Source: a virus
DNA length: 64,000 nt
Strand: one strand, 5' to 3'
Virus record (IMG/VR): IMGVR_UViG_3300037882_003529
Span: 1 to 64,000 of that record
The translations under genes were made by a program, and so were the position numbers. The notes beneath the pieces were generated by a model. It had not been told where the DNA came from, made no database searches, and saw only the letters and a list, made by a program, of their open reading frames with translations. Numbering within the stretch: position 1 is the stretch's first letter; each line of letters begins with the position of its first letter. Shown one piece after another: positions 1-7,680 of this stretch.

Positions 1-324
1 AAGCGCGAGCGAAAACAAAAGATTGCCGTCGATAACAACACCAGCAGGAATGGCTTTAATGATTTTTCTAGTCATTACGCGCTGTTCTTTTTTACTCACA
101 CTTTCGAACAATTCATCCATGTAATAAGCAAGCCAAGCTGGAGCTCCAAGAAGCTCTGGAAATCTTTGGTGATAGTTTCCGCCAGTGATGCAGCCAATAC
201 TACAAGAAAGAGTTCCTTTTCCTTCGCCGTAAGTTCCACCCTGAAACAAATCAGCTAGTTCGTGCTCTTTGACGTGAGCAAGTAATTGCTTTTTGGTATA
301 TTGTGTGCCGGTAAATGTTTTCAT
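1..324 (-). CDS. Hypothetical protein, incomplete at window edge
   Basis: A minus-strand reading frame opens at an ATG at 322-324 and stays open for 108 codons to the first base of the window, so its C-terminus is missing. It contains a cluster of Gly, Ser and Cys residues near residues 30-48 and no motif I can assign. It lies just downstream of the UvrD-like helicase gene, with nine bases between them, so it is probably in the same operon. Function unknown. Confidence 0.65.
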   Translation of the reverse strand, partial: MKTFTGTQYTKKQLLAHVKEHELADLFQGGTYGEGKGTLSCSIGCITGGNYHQRFPELLGAPAWLAYYMDELFESVSKKEQRVMTRKIIKAIPAGVVIDGNLLFSLAL

Positions 325-332
325 AGTAGTCC

Positions 333-1850
333 TCACTTGGTAGGTGCTTGGACATATACTAAATTGTCCTGAGCTCGAGTTATCGCGACGTAAATTAGAT
401 TGTATTCTTGGGTTAATTCCCAGGCCTGTTTCGCCATCGACAAAGGCATCCAAAGATTTTTGCCGTAAATATAGACATTTGGCCATTCTCGGCCTTTTGC
501 CTTATGAACTGTCGAAAGAGTTACTAGTTGAGCTCGATCACCGTCGTCTTTAAAGATTTCGTTTATCTTTGTTTGGATTTCGTAGAGGTTCGAAGTACCT
601 TCTGCTAAAAACTTTAAGCAATCTATACGATCGTTAAGCAATTCAATAGCTCGATCTTGCTTTGCTGCTTTCAGTTTCTCGATTTGTTTTTTCGACCAAG
701 AATCAAGCTTCTCAAGGAAAGCATAGGTGTATTTCACTTTCCATTTTTTGGTCATTTGGATTAAACCTTGACCGATGTCTCGTCCTTCAACATAACAACC
801 GATTTTTCGGCGAATTAGTTTGAATGCAAGCATGATTAAAGGAGCAGTCTTTCGACAGAGAATTGCATCTCTTCCTGGCTGAAGATCAACCAAATCGAAA
901 TCCTTAGCTTCAATGGTTTTCACAGAACCTTCAGGAGCTCCGGCGGCCGAAGAAATTTCAGGAACATATCGATTAGCTGCCTTTACGACAGAAGTTGGGC
1001 ATCGATAAGATACGGTTAATGGTAACAGAGAGCATCGAAAATCCTTTACGATTTGGTCAACAGCGTCAGAATCTGCTCCAGTAAATCCATAAATCGCTTG
1101 ATGCCGATCACCCACAAAGACTGCTCGGCTAAATCGAGGATCAGTTAATTTTTTTGCCAAGGCCCTTCGAGCAGGATTTGTGTCTTGAGCTTCGTCGACG
1201 AAGACCCAAGCATATGTCCATGCCTTAACATTCTTAAGCACAGGCATGTAGATCATGTCGTCGAAGTCGATCAAATACGAAGAAATCTTAATCGATTCTA
1301 AAAGGACAGATTTTGCTGAATCGATTGCTCTTTCTTTATGAGAAGAATCTTCAAGAAGTTCTTCTAGAGCAAAGTGATCAACAATGTCATTCCAAGCTAA
1401 AAGATCATCAAATTGCTGGAAATGACCAATTGCTCTTTGTTTTGCCAGAGATACTAGTTGCTTCACGAAGGCATGCCATTCAGGAGGCACTTCAGTAAGA
1501 ATTGTATCCCATTTTAGACGATCATCAATTTTGACCGAAGGATAAACTTGCTTCCACATTCGCAGACCGAAAGAGTGGAATGTTCCTGAGTCTACTCTAG
1601 TTCGAATATTACTGCCATTTTCGGCGTCAAATTTAAGAATTTTGGTTGCAATTTCATCAGCGATCTTTTTGTTGTACGCGATGAATGCAATCTTTTGATA
1701 TGGCAGTCGAAATAATGGAACAACCTTCGCACACAACTGAGTTAAAGTTGTTGTTTTACCAGATCCGGCTGTGGCTTCAATGAAAGCATTTCCACTTCCT
1801 TGAATGGCCCATTCAAAAACTTTTTCTTGTTGTGGCGAAGGAGTAAACAT
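333..1850 (-). CDS. UvrD/PcrA-type superfamily 1 DNA helicase
   Basis: 505 residues. An ATP-driven 3'-5' DNA helicase of the SF1A class is inferred from ordered motifs: Walker A (ATAGSGKTT, about residue 27), motif II (VDEAQDTNP, about 218), motif III (GDRHQAIYGFTGA, about 247), motif V-like VHKAKGREW (about 451) and motif VI (YVAITRAQ, about 487). It is shorter than host UvrD (about 720 residues), as expected for a phage version in the role T4 gives to Dda. It heads a block of early genes and lies four bases from the next gene upstream. The motif set is diagnostic for the superfamily; its role in replication or recombination is inferred. Confidence 0.93.
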   Translation of the reverse strand: MFTPSPQQEKVFEWAIQGSGNAFIEATAGSGKTTTLTQLCAKVVPLFRLPYQKIAFIAYNKKIADEIATKILKFDAENGSNIRTRVDSGTFHSFGLRMWKQVYPSVKIDDRLKWDTILTEVPPEWHAFVKQLVSLAKQRAIGHFQQFDDLLAWNDIVDHFALEELLEDSSHKERAIDSAKSVLLESIKISSYLIDFDDMIYMPVLKNVKAWTYAWVFVDEAQDTNPARRALAKKLTDPRFSRAVFVGDRHQAIYGFTGADSDAVDQIVKDFRCSLLPLTVSYRCPTSVVKAANRYVPEISSAAGAPEGSVKTIEAKDFDLVDLQPGRDAILCRKTAPLIMLAFKLIRRKIGCYVEGRDIGQGLIQMTKKWKVKYTYAFLEKLDSWSKKQIEKLKAAKQDRAIELLNDRIDCLKFLAEGTSNLYEIQTKINEIFKDDGDRAQLVTLSTVHKAKGREWPNVYIYGKNLWMPLSMAKQAWELTQEYNLIYVAITRAQDNLVYVQAPTK

Positions 1851-1853
1851 AGA

Positions 1854-2045
1854 TTATCCTGACTTACCGACGTCTTGCGTCGAAATCAATTGTTGTTCAG
1901 GGATTTCGAACTTTGGATTAGAAAGTGCTAACACTTTTCCTGCTAAAGTTATTTGACCATGCATAACGAGGAAAGCAGAGACCTTAGATCTCATTGCTTC
2001 AGCTCCGAGATTGTATGCAGCTTCAGTCGAAATAGATTGATTCAT
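1854..2045 (-). CDS. Hypothetical small protein
   Basis: 63 residues, starting MNQSISTEAAYNLGAEAMRS. Predicted helical N-terminal half, no transmembrane segment and no known motif. It sits between the 80-residue gene upstream (12-bp gap) and the helicase gene (4-bp gap), all downstream of the early promoter at 2330-2358, so the three probably form one early transcript. Confidence 0.6.
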   Translation of the reverse strand: MNQSISTEAAYNLGAEAMRSKVSAFLVMHGQITLAGKVLALSNPKFEIPEQQLISTQDVGKSG

Positions 2046-2056
2046 AAATTTCTCTC

Positions 2057-2299
2057 TTAGTGAGAATGAGGAGCAGGAATTGCAACAAATCGAGCAGCAA
2101 TTAAAGCAGTTGAGGTGATCGCATGCGGCCAGATTTGGGAATAGAATCGAGCTTGATCGTCTGCTGTATAAGCAGAATCATAAACTGTAGCTGCGTTTTC
2201 ATCTTGAACGATAGCAATGTTTGCTGAATCGTCAGAAGCCTTCACAAAACCAAGTGATTCGCCTTGCGAGTCTTGGACTTCAATGATCTGTGAATTCAT
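2057..2299 (-). CDS. Hypothetical small early protein
   Basis: 80 residues, soluble, slightly acidic, no recognised domain. It is the first gene after the T4-type early promoter at 2330-2358 and is preceded by an AG-rich ribosome binding site. Early expression is inferred from the promoter. Many T4 genes in this position are host-takeover proteins, but nothing in this sequence shows that. Confidence 0.6.
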   Translation of the reverse strand: MNSQIIEVQDSQGESLGFVKASDDSANIAIVQDENAATVYDSAYTADDQARFYSQIWPHAITSTALIAARFVAIPAPHSH

Positions 2300-2329
2300 A
2301 TAGTTCTCTCAATGTTAAGTTGTTGATTT

Positions 2330-2358
2330 ATTATAACACAACGAGATCGAAAGTAAAC
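2330..2358 (-). promoter_or_regulatory. T4-type early promoter
   Basis: On the minus strand a GTTTACTTTCG box (GTTTAC at 2358-2353) is followed after 17 bp by TGTTATAAT (TATAAT at 2335-2330). This matches the T4 early-promoter pattern of a GTTTAC -35 and extended -10. It faces the 2057-2299 gene and the helicase operon. The same pattern recurs at six other places in the window. Confidence 0.85.
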
Positions 2359-2418
2359 TGCTGCTCTAAACGATTTACATTCGGTTACATTTGTATTTTG
2401 CTTAGCCTTCGCCTGCTG

Positions 2419-2916
2419 TCATGATATACTCAATGATTCAACATCAATCACCATATCAGACTTTTTCTCCGCTCCTAAAGAAACTTTTCCAAATATTCGA
2501 GTAACGTCACGAATCATAAATTCCTCATGAAGAAAATGACCAATTTCAGTATCATATGGAATCTTTAATTCTAAAACTTCCAAATGATTCCAAGAGGGAA
2601 CAATAATGTTTAGTTCAAGATGATCCGATTCTCGCGCACAAGAGATCACTCGAATTAAAGCTCTGTACATATTTGGTGAGTTTTGCTCAGCTTTCGTTTT
2701 TTGTTTGAACCGATTTTCTGTCGGATTTCTTGCAGATTCGTCAAGAAATCCGACAACATAAAAATCTTCTGGTTTAACGAATTTCCATAGCATTGTGCCG
2801 TCTTGAGAAGAAAGAATAAAAGGACTAATCGAAGCAACAATTGCATATTTGTATTCTTCGCAGCCTGATCGTAAGGAAGAACCGTCAGTTCTTCTGACAA
2901 TATCAAATTTTTGCAT
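2419..2916 (-). CDS. Hypothetical protein, 165 aa
   Basis: 165 residues, mixed alpha/beta composition, no membrane segment. I recognise no motif. A second frame inside it (2655-2906) is a shadow. It lies downstream of several small unknown genes and ends about 60 bp before the early promoter that serves the next operon. Confidence 0.6.
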   Translation of the reverse strand: MQKFDIVRRTDGSSLRSGCEEYKYAIVASISPFILSSQDGTMLWKFVKPEDFYVVGFLDESARNPTENRFKQKTKAEQNSPNMYRALIRVISCARESDHLELNIIVPSWNHLEVLELKIPYDTEIGHFLHEEFMIRDVTRIFGKVSLGAEKKSDMVIDVESLSIS

Positions 2917-2928
2917 TTGGTTATGACT

Positions 2929-3081
2929 CTAGCAGTTTAGAAATAAGTGCTGAATCTTCAACGTTTTCTTCAAATTCTTTCTGATCATTGTTTGAGATAC
3001 ATCAAAATGTATCAGATTTTCAGAGAAAACCATACAGAAAAATAAATGACCTTTATTTCTAATGACATATTTCATGCTCAT
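2929..3081 (-). CDS. Possible small ORF, maybe frameshifted
   Basis: A 50-codon frame starts MSMKYVIRNKG. Its last third is basic and phage-unlike, whereas the +1 frame over the same bases reads a more ordinary acidic tail ending ENVEDSALISKLLES. Either this is a decayed or frameshifted gene, or only the first part is coding. Low confidence. Confidence 0.3.
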   Translation of the reverse strand: MSMKYVIRNKGHLFFCMVFSENLIHFDVSQTMIRKNLKKTLKIQHLFLNC

Positions 3082-3090
3082 ATTATTTCC

Positions 3091-3270
3091 TTAGATTAAT
3101 TTACCGCCAGCCATTCTAAATTGTTCGTCATTATATTTCCATTGATCCGAAGTTTCATAATGAGTTTTACAATTACTACACCACATAACACGAATGTTAA
3201 CTATTATTAAACCCGTCTCTTCAGGAGTAGTTACTTCTTTCGTCGCTTGATCACATACTAAACAATTCAT
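3091..3270 (-). CDS. Small zinc-ribbon protein
   Basis: 59 residues starting MNCLVCDQATKE. Two CxxC pairs (C3/C6 and C31/C34) form a likely single zinc ribbon. Its ATG overlaps the stop of the 154-residue gene upstream (ATGA), the coupling seen throughout this operon. Small zinc ribbons of this kind are common unknowns in large phages; nucleic-acid or protein binding is a guess. Confidence 0.65.
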   Translation of the reverse strand: MNCLVCDQATKEVTTPEETGLIIVNIRVMWCSNCKTHYETSDQWKYNDEQFRMAGGKLI

Positions 3271-3734
3271 TAGTCACGCACCCAGTCAGAACAACAACTA
3301 AGAATGTTAAAGGCTTCTTCTGTTTTTGGTATCCAAAATATCATAGCTCCTCTTCTAACTGAGGATTCGTAAAATGTTCGACAAAAAGCTAATGAATCGA
3401 AAACAAGGCGGCCCATTTCAGTGTAAGTGCCAGCATCACACAAACTGCGGCTAACATGACCAGAATCATCATGAGTTTTTACCTTACGCATTCTTCCATC
3501 AAGCAAAGCTCCATAAAGAGCAGTTTGCTCATCTGGAAAGTCAGTAGTGTATGCTTCAAAAACTTGACCACCAGTAATATTGGCCCAATAGATTTGATTT
3601 TCTTTAGATTCTGCGACTGAAGAACAAGAAGCAAACAATACTTTTGGTGGTCCTAATTTATTTTGTGTGTTTAATACAACTTCGCAGTCGCTTAACTGCC
3701 AACTTTTAAGAATATAGCCAAATCTATGATTCAT
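3270..3734 (-). CDS. Hypothetical protein, 154 aa
   Basis: 154 residues starting MNHRFGYILKSWQLSDCEV, mixed alpha/beta, with several Cys residues but no clear metal motif. Its ATG overlaps the stop codon of the upstream gene (ATGA) and its own stop overlaps the next start, so translation is probably coupled across three genes. Function unknown. Confidence 0.65.
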   Translation of the reverse strand: MNHRFGYILKSWQLSDCEVVLNTQNKLGPPKVLFASCSSVAESKENQIYWANITGGQVFEAYTTDFPDEQTALYGALLDGRMRKVKTHDDSGHVSRSLCDAGTYTEMGRLVFDSLAFCRTFYESSVRRGAMIFWIPKTEEAFNILSCCSDWVRD

Positions 3735-4180
3735 GTCGGTTCTTTGTCAAGAAGATCTCCAATTCGCCAAAATAAATCAACAGAAACTAGCACAGTTGTA
3801 TTTCTTTCGGCAGAATATAAAAGATCATAAATGTCTTTGTATTTTGAAGATCTATGAGGATGTAACGCATGTTCTTGAAGACGACAATTTTCGGCGCATT
3901 TTGATATCGAAATTGAGAAACCTGTCAAATAATTTGCAATTAGCTTTCCGCATTCTTCAGAACTAATAAATTCTTCGGTATACTCTTTAGATTTGAGAGA
4001 TCCAAAGATAATACGGGAAATAGGATTCCATTTCATTTCCTTTCGTAGCTTGTTTCTCTGTTCATCAACTTTTGATTCCCAAGCCTTTAGATTTCTTTTT
4101 TGTTCTTGTTCTAACCAGTCACTTAATGACTTTATTAGTCTGCTTGATTCGACTTGCACATAACCTTTAGGCGCATCCAT
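3731..4180 (-). CDS. Hypothetical protein with basic helical N-terminus
   Basis: About 149 residues. I prefer the ATG at 4180, just after the upstream stop, over the GTG three codons earlier. Residues 15-60 form a long, highly charged helix rich in Lys, Glu and Gln; the C-terminal half is mixed. No domain recognised. Confidence 0.6.
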   Translation of the reverse strand: MDAPKGYVQVESSRLIKSLSDWLEQEQKRNLKAWESKVDEQRNKLRKEMKWNPISRIIFGSLKSKEYTEEFISSEECGKLIANYLTGFSISISKCAENCRLQEHALHPHRSSKYKDIYDLLYSAERNTTVLVSVDLFWRIGDLLDKEPT

Positions 4181-4182
4181 TA

Positions 4183-4365
4183 TCACCACCCACTTTTAGA
4201 TAATTCAATTACTGTAGAAAAGGATTCATTGGTTCGCCTATCCCATCCACCGCCTTCGAGCTGAATTGATTTGATATTTCGCTCTCGAAGTTCAGTTAAA
4301 ACTTGACGGTCAAAATTATTTTCAGGAGTAAAAGTAATTTTATTTTCGCTCATTGAAATTTTCAT
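4183..4365 (-). CDS. Hypothetical small protein, 60 aa
   Basis: 60 residues starting MKISMSENKITFTPENNFD, beta-rich N-terminus then a charged helix. Its start overlaps the stop of the 38-residue gene upstream (ATGA). No function can be assigned. Confidence 0.55.
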   Translation of the reverse strand: MKISMSENKITFTPENNFDRQVLTELRERNIKSIQLEGGGWDRRTNESFSTVIELSKSGW

Positions 4366-4478
4366 TTATTTTTACTCCAATATGGAGATTTTCTATAAAG
4401 TTTCCAAAATTCAAAATATGCTACTTCTTCTTGCTGCGAAGATTCTAACCACGCAAGATATTCAGCGTCATTATTCAT
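4362..4478 (-). CDS. Hypothetical very small protein, 38 aa
   Basis: A 38-codon frame, MNNDAEYLAWLESSQQEEV onward, rich in aromatic and acidic residues. It is supported by the precise ATGA overlap with the next gene and by phage-like codon use. Function unknown. Confidence 0.5.
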   Translation of the reverse strand: MNNDAEYLAWLESSQQEEVAYFEFWKLYRKSPYWSKNK

Positions 4479-4547
4479 GTGAATTCCTGTGCAATCAAGT
4501 AAATGGATATGTGTAACTACATCCAACCAGACTAAGTGTCTTCGCGA

Positions 4548-4850
4548 TCAAACCAGAAACACTGAAGCAATCTTAAAACCATCACCCCAATAACTTAACC
4601 GATCTCTAGCCTTTTCTCTAGTTTTCACGAGAATGACATTGTTTTCTTTTATCGGTCCGCCAGTTGGAATTATAGCCCAGCATACTCTAACATTTGAGCC
4701 TTTTCTTTGAGCTCCAAATTTAATTTGAGTTGGAACTCCGACCTTTTTGGCTTTTTTCTTGCTCGTGAAAAAATAAAATCTAATTTGTCCCAATGACCCT
4801 ATTTTGGGAGATTCGACCAAATAGTAATTTTTGTCTTTCTTTTTTGACAT
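4548..4850 (-). CDS. Hypothetical basic protein, 100 aa
   Basis: About 100 residues when started at the ATG at 4850 (MSKKKDKNYYLVESPK), which has a GAGG ribosome binding site ten bases upstream; the frame can be extended eleven codons further. Strongly basic N-terminal half, possibly nucleic-acid binding. It overlaps the end of the 181-residue gene by 71 bp. A TGTTATAAT box at 4883-4888 lies inside that gene, so this gene may have its own promoter. Confidence 0.55.
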   Translation of the reverse strand: MSKKKDKNYYLVESPKIGSLGQIRFYFFTSKKKAKKVGVPTQIKFGAQRKGSNVRVCWAIIPTGGPIKENNVILVKTREKARDRLSYWGDGFKIASVFLV

Positions 4851-5325
4851 ATTCTTTTGCCTCATAGAATTTCTGATAGGCAATTATAACACACTCAAAT
4901 GTCTGAGCTGACTCCAGAAATTCTTGATAGGCGGCTTCGCCTGCTTCGGTCGAACGAATTGCTAAATCTTGGGCAGTTATAGAAAACCCTTGATTAGGAA
5001 TTATGTCTCTAAGAGTGCCGCAATGTTCTATGATTGGTAGACTGGCATGCTTTCTACCAAACATTCTTTCATATCTTTCAGCTAATTCAAGGCCGTGGGC
5101 ATATAGCCAATCAAAATGCTGTTGAGATTTTCGAACCCACCGCGTCGATGGATGATTTTTGTGACCAGCAGAAAGAGCTTTGTACACAAATTCCGAAGAA
5201 TGGCCGTAGAAACGAACACAATCCGATAAAAGTTGTGCCGTCTCTAAGACCATTTTAGTTGCTGATTTTTGGACTTGCAAATTTGCTGCTATAATTGGAT
5301 CATCGTCCAAAAAGAAAATGTTCAA
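4780..5325 (-). CDS. Conserved phage protein of the MNIF-LD-DP type
   Basis: 181 residues. The N-terminus (MNIFFLDDDP, then KMVLETAQLLSD at about 24-35) and the HKNHPSTRWVRKSQQHFDWLY stretch near 55-75 resemble, from memory, a family of uncharacterised proteins in many large phages. No activity is known to me. The usual C-terminal YxxYY-like end is followed here by an extra basic tail that overlaps the next gene by 71 bp. Starts four bases inside the upstream gene. Confidence 0.7.
   Translation of the reverse strand: MNIFFLDDDPIIAANLQVQKSATKMVLETAQLLSDCVRFYGHSSEFVYKALSAGHKNHPSTRWVRKSQQHFDWLYAHGLELAERYERMFGRKHASLPIIEHCGTLRDIIPNQGFSITAQDLAIRSTEAGEAAYQEFLESAQTFECVIIAYQKFYEAKEYVKKERQKLLFGRISQNRVIGTN
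4883..4888 (-). promoter_or_regulatory. Possible internal extended -10 promoter
   Basis: TGTTATAAT on the minus strand, identical to the -10 part of the early promoters, but without a matching GTTTAC box 17-18 bp upstream. It is about 30 bp before the start of the 4548-4850 gene. Confidence 0.35.
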
Positions 5326-5579
5326 GCTTTACCCGAAGGAGTGGCTGTGTATGTCACATAAGGATGAGCAGAAATTTCAAACTTATAGACATTTTTGCTT
5401 TTGATAGGTCTAACACGAATCATTAATTTTTTACGCGTTATAATCTGCTTAGCAAATTCTGATTCATTGTAATACATTTCAGCAAATGCTTTTGCAGCAT
5501 GTTCCATATTACTTGCAACAACCTCAACTGGAGTATTTGCCGCAGTCCAGACACTAAATTTCTTTCGAATGAAGCTCAT
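5322..5579 (-). CDS. Hypothetical protein, 85 aa
   Basis: 85 residues, basic, beta/alpha mixed, starting MSFIRKKFSVWTAANTPVEV. Coupled on both sides by four-base overlaps. The sequence around AFAEMYYNES suggests a small alpha/beta fold, but no family is recognised. Confidence 0.6.
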   Translation of the reverse strand: MSFIRKKFSVWTAANTPVEVVASNMEHAAKAFAEMYYNESEFAKQIITRKKLMIRVRPIKSKNVYKFEISAHPYVTYTATPSGKA

Positions 5580-6253
5580 AAAATAATTCCTAACAAAACT
5601 CTCATAGATTCTTTCAATGCTTTACGTTGCATTTCTGCACCGGCTTTAGTAAAATGAACATTAGGTCCATAAGATGTTTCAGTCGCAGGATCAATACATG
5701 CATAAAAGTCCTTGATCTGTCCAAACGAAAATCTCCATCTTTCACCTGGTGGGTCTTTTTCAGTTGGATTTGCTGGCCATCGAAATGGCTTATTATTGAC
5801 AATTACGAGAACATCTTCTGGCTTTTTTCTAAAATTAATTTCTTCAGCATTATTCCAATCACCAATAAGCGAAATATCGTTCAAAGTAAAGTCGACCCAT
5901 TTACCATTAATGAGTGTTTCAACTTTATCGCCTAAATTACTGAACCATTGAGGAATGATCAATGACTTAAGGCGTTGATCATCATGTTTTAATCGCAGAA
6001 CAGCTTCACCTTCGGTCAAATACATGCCACCAGCTTCAAATATATTTTCATCAAAATGATTTGATGAATAAAATCTAGAACAACAAATTTGATGGCTACT
6101 TGTCACATACCAATACACCATTCCATCCGATAACTTTGATCGGTCTCTTAATGGCTGAGGAAATTCGATTTTCATATTTGCTTCCTTGTTTTTGTAAAGA
6201 GTGAACAAATCTACTTCGGTTGCTCGACAATATCCTTTTCCAGGACCATTCAT
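5576..6253 (-). CDS. Hypothetical protein, 199-225 aa
   Basis: The frame is open from an ATG at 6253. A second ATG at 6175 (MKIEFPQPLRDRSKL) has a much better AAGGA ribosome binding site seven bases upstream and may be the real start. Contains paired Cys residues (QICCSRF) and many aromatics. No domain recognised; other frames over this gene are shadows. Confidence 0.6.
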   Translation of the reverse strand: MNGPGKGYCRATEVDLFTLYKNKEANMKIEFPQPLRDRSKLSDGMVYWYVTSSHQICCSRFYSSNHFDENIFEAGGMYLTEGEAVLRLKHDDQRLKSLIIPQWFSNLGDKVETLINGKWVDFTLNDISLIGDWNNAEEINFRKKPEDVLVIVNNKPFRWPANPTEKDPPGERWRFSFGQIKDFYACIDPATETSYGPNVHFTKAGAEMQRKALKESMRVLLGIIL

Positions 6254-6262
6254 TTTATTTCC

Positions 6263-6583
6263 CTATTGAGGACAATTTACCTGAAGTAATGTGTCGTTAT
6301 TGCTCTGAACAAATCGACTCAATTCGCAACCATAAAATTCTTGGCCATCAACGATGATTTCCTCGTAGAAAATACCAATACTATATGTGTAGAATGGCTT
6401 CATTGTTGATTGACTTTTACAGCTCGCATAAAGAAAGCTTGTGTCTTCAGGCCCTATTGAATTAAATCCAACAGAGCATGAGTTAAACTGAATGGCTGAA
6501 TTTGGCAGATTCAGTTCGATTGTGGTTGCGGCCATGGATACAGATGAAGCCATGGCCAGTAAAATGATGATAAAAGTTTTCAT
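6263..6583 (-). CDS. Putative exported protein with signal peptide
   Basis: 106 residues. The N-terminus (MKTFIIILLAMASSVSMAATT) is a textbook signal peptide: a Lys, a hydrophobic core of about 12 residues and an A-x-A cleavage site near residue 18. The mature part of about 88 residues has four Cys, consistent with periplasmic disulphides. A periplasmic phage protein could act in superinfection exclusion or lysis control, but that is inference. Confidence 0.7.
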   Translation of the reverse strand: MKTFIIILLAMASSVSMAATTIELNLPNSAIQFNSCSVGFNSIGPEDTSFLYASCKSQSTMKPFYTYSIGIFYEEIIVDGQEFYGCELSRFVQSNNDTLLQVNCPQ

Positions 6584-6879
6584 GAGGTTTTAATCCAACA
6601 GAGTTTGTTTCCATTCCATTTGTTATCTAAACTCTGGTCTGCCCAGTTGTAGAGATCATTCATTTCACAATCAAAATCATCCTCGTCGTCTGAATTGAAA
6701 TTTTCAAATACGTCGATAAAGTTTTCGATGTCTTCGATGAATTCTTTTTCTGTGACTGTTTTGAGAAGATCTTTTAGACGACCTGCGATGCCTTTAGCAT
6801 ATTCGATTGGCGTAATTTCTTCATCTTGAACAGCCTGAGCCAAGTCTACTAGGTTTAGTTCATATTTCCATACTGGCAT
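6580..6879 (-). CDS. Hypothetical acidic protein, 99 aa
   Basis: The frame is open to a TTG at 6954, but the ATG at 6879 (MPVWKYELNLVDLAQ) follows a GGAGAA site at proper spacing, so I place the start there. The middle holds a very acidic segment (DVFENFNSDDEDDFDCE). Coupled to the secreted-protein gene by a four-base overlap. Unknown function. Confidence 0.6.
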   Translation of the reverse strand: MPVWKYELNLVDLAQAVQDEEITPIEYAKGIAGRLKDLLKTVTEKEFIEDIENFIDVFENFNSDDEDDFDCEMNDLYNWADQSLDNKWNGNKLCWIKTS

Positions 6880-6914
6880 TTTAGTTCTCCTTTTCTCTCG
6901 GTGGTGTTGGTCTT

Positions 6915-7241
6915 TTAAGCCCAACGAATAACTGCATTTAAATCTAATTCGCACAAATCAAGAACTTGCGAAACTCTTCCAGAAAGATAACCTTCTGCTC
7001 GACCGCAATGTGTCATATTACCATCAATTACGGTTGATAGAGCTTTATCCTTTCCTTTCACAGATTCTACCATTTTATATCTACGGCATTTGACTGCTAA
7101 TTCATGCGAAGACACAGAACCAACCGTTCCATCAGAAGAATTAGGATTTAGGTCTAATGCTAACCATAAATCTAGAAAATTAGAATTAGAGAGATTAAGA
7201 TCTTGGTTTTGGTTAGCTGAGGTCATGATGGTTACGGACAT
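6915..7241 (-). CDS. Hypothetical protein, 108 aa
   Basis: 108 residues beginning MSVTIMTSANQNQDLNLSN; low-complexity Asn/Ser/Leu-rich N-terminus, then an ordinary globular composition. It has an AGAGAAC ribosome binding site. Part of the early operon that starts at the promoter at 7594-7623. Confidence 0.55.
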   Translation of the reverse strand: MSVTIMTSANQNQDLNLSNSNFLDLWLALDLNPNSSDGTVGSVSSHELAVKCRRYKMVESVKGKDKALSTVIDGNMTHCGRAEGYLSGRVSQVLDLCELDLNAVIRWA

Positions 7242-7255
7242 GTTAGTTCTCTCGA

Positions 7256-7564
7256 TTAGTTTTGTTCGGTTTCGGTTTCTGATTGGCCATGATCGACCAA
7301 TTCATCTAAAGTCGCTTTGATTGCTTTCGCATCAGTTTCATGGTAGATAGCATTAGTAATATCGCCAGAAGAATTTGCGATTGCCCAATGAATGTTGTTA
7401 AGAATTCTTGAAGCCTTAGAATCTGCATTAGACTCAAGTTCAGCTTTACAGGCATCTAATGCTCTTTCAAAATGCTTGATTGCCTGTTCTAAAAATTTGT
7501 TGGCTTCATTTTTAGATTTTTGGAGATTTTGTTGCAATCTTACTTTTCTTCGTACGTTTAACAT
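7256..7564 (-). CDS. Hypothetical helical protein, 102 aa
   Basis: 102 residues, almost entirely predicted helix with coiled-coil character (heptad-like Leu, Ala and Lys from about residue 8 to 50). First gene after the T4-type early promoter, so probably expressed early. No family recognised. Confidence 0.6.
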   Translation of the reverse strand: MLNVRRKVRLQQNLQKSKNEANKFLEQAIKHFERALDACKAELESNADSKASRILNNIHWAIANSSGDITNAIYHETDAKAIKATLDELVDHGQSETETEQN

Positions 7565-7571
7565 GTTAGTT

Positions 7572-7627
7572 CTCTCGATTGGGTTGTTAGTTTATTCTAA
7601 CACAATCTTTATCGAAAGTAAACAGTC
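7572..7627. repeat. 56-bp exact repeat, copy 1
   Basis: Identical over 56 bp to 48643-48698. The repeat contains a complete T4-type early promoter plus the start of the leader, so two distant operons share an identical promoter cassette. Confidence 0.85.
7594..7623 (-). promoter_or_regulatory. T4-type early promoter
   Basis: Minus-strand GTTTACTTTCG (GTTTAC at 7623-7618), an 18-bp spacer, then TGTTAGAAT (TAGAAT at 7599-7594). Lies between the gp32 terminator and the 102-residue gene and faces the 0.3-7.5 kb early genes. Confidence 0.85.
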
Positions 7628-7631
7628 TACG

Positions 7632-7673
7632 AAAAATAAATTTTGAGGGTGCCGAAATCATCGGCACCCTCAA
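7632..7673 (-). terminator. Rho-independent terminator after gp32
   Basis: A perfect 13-bp stem (643-655 pairs with 661-673 within 7600s) with a 5-nt loop, followed on the minus strand by a T-rich run (AATTTATTTTTC). It directly follows the stop codon of the gp32-like gene and separates it from the next early promoter. Confidence 0.9.
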
Positions 7674-7680
7674 TCAGACC

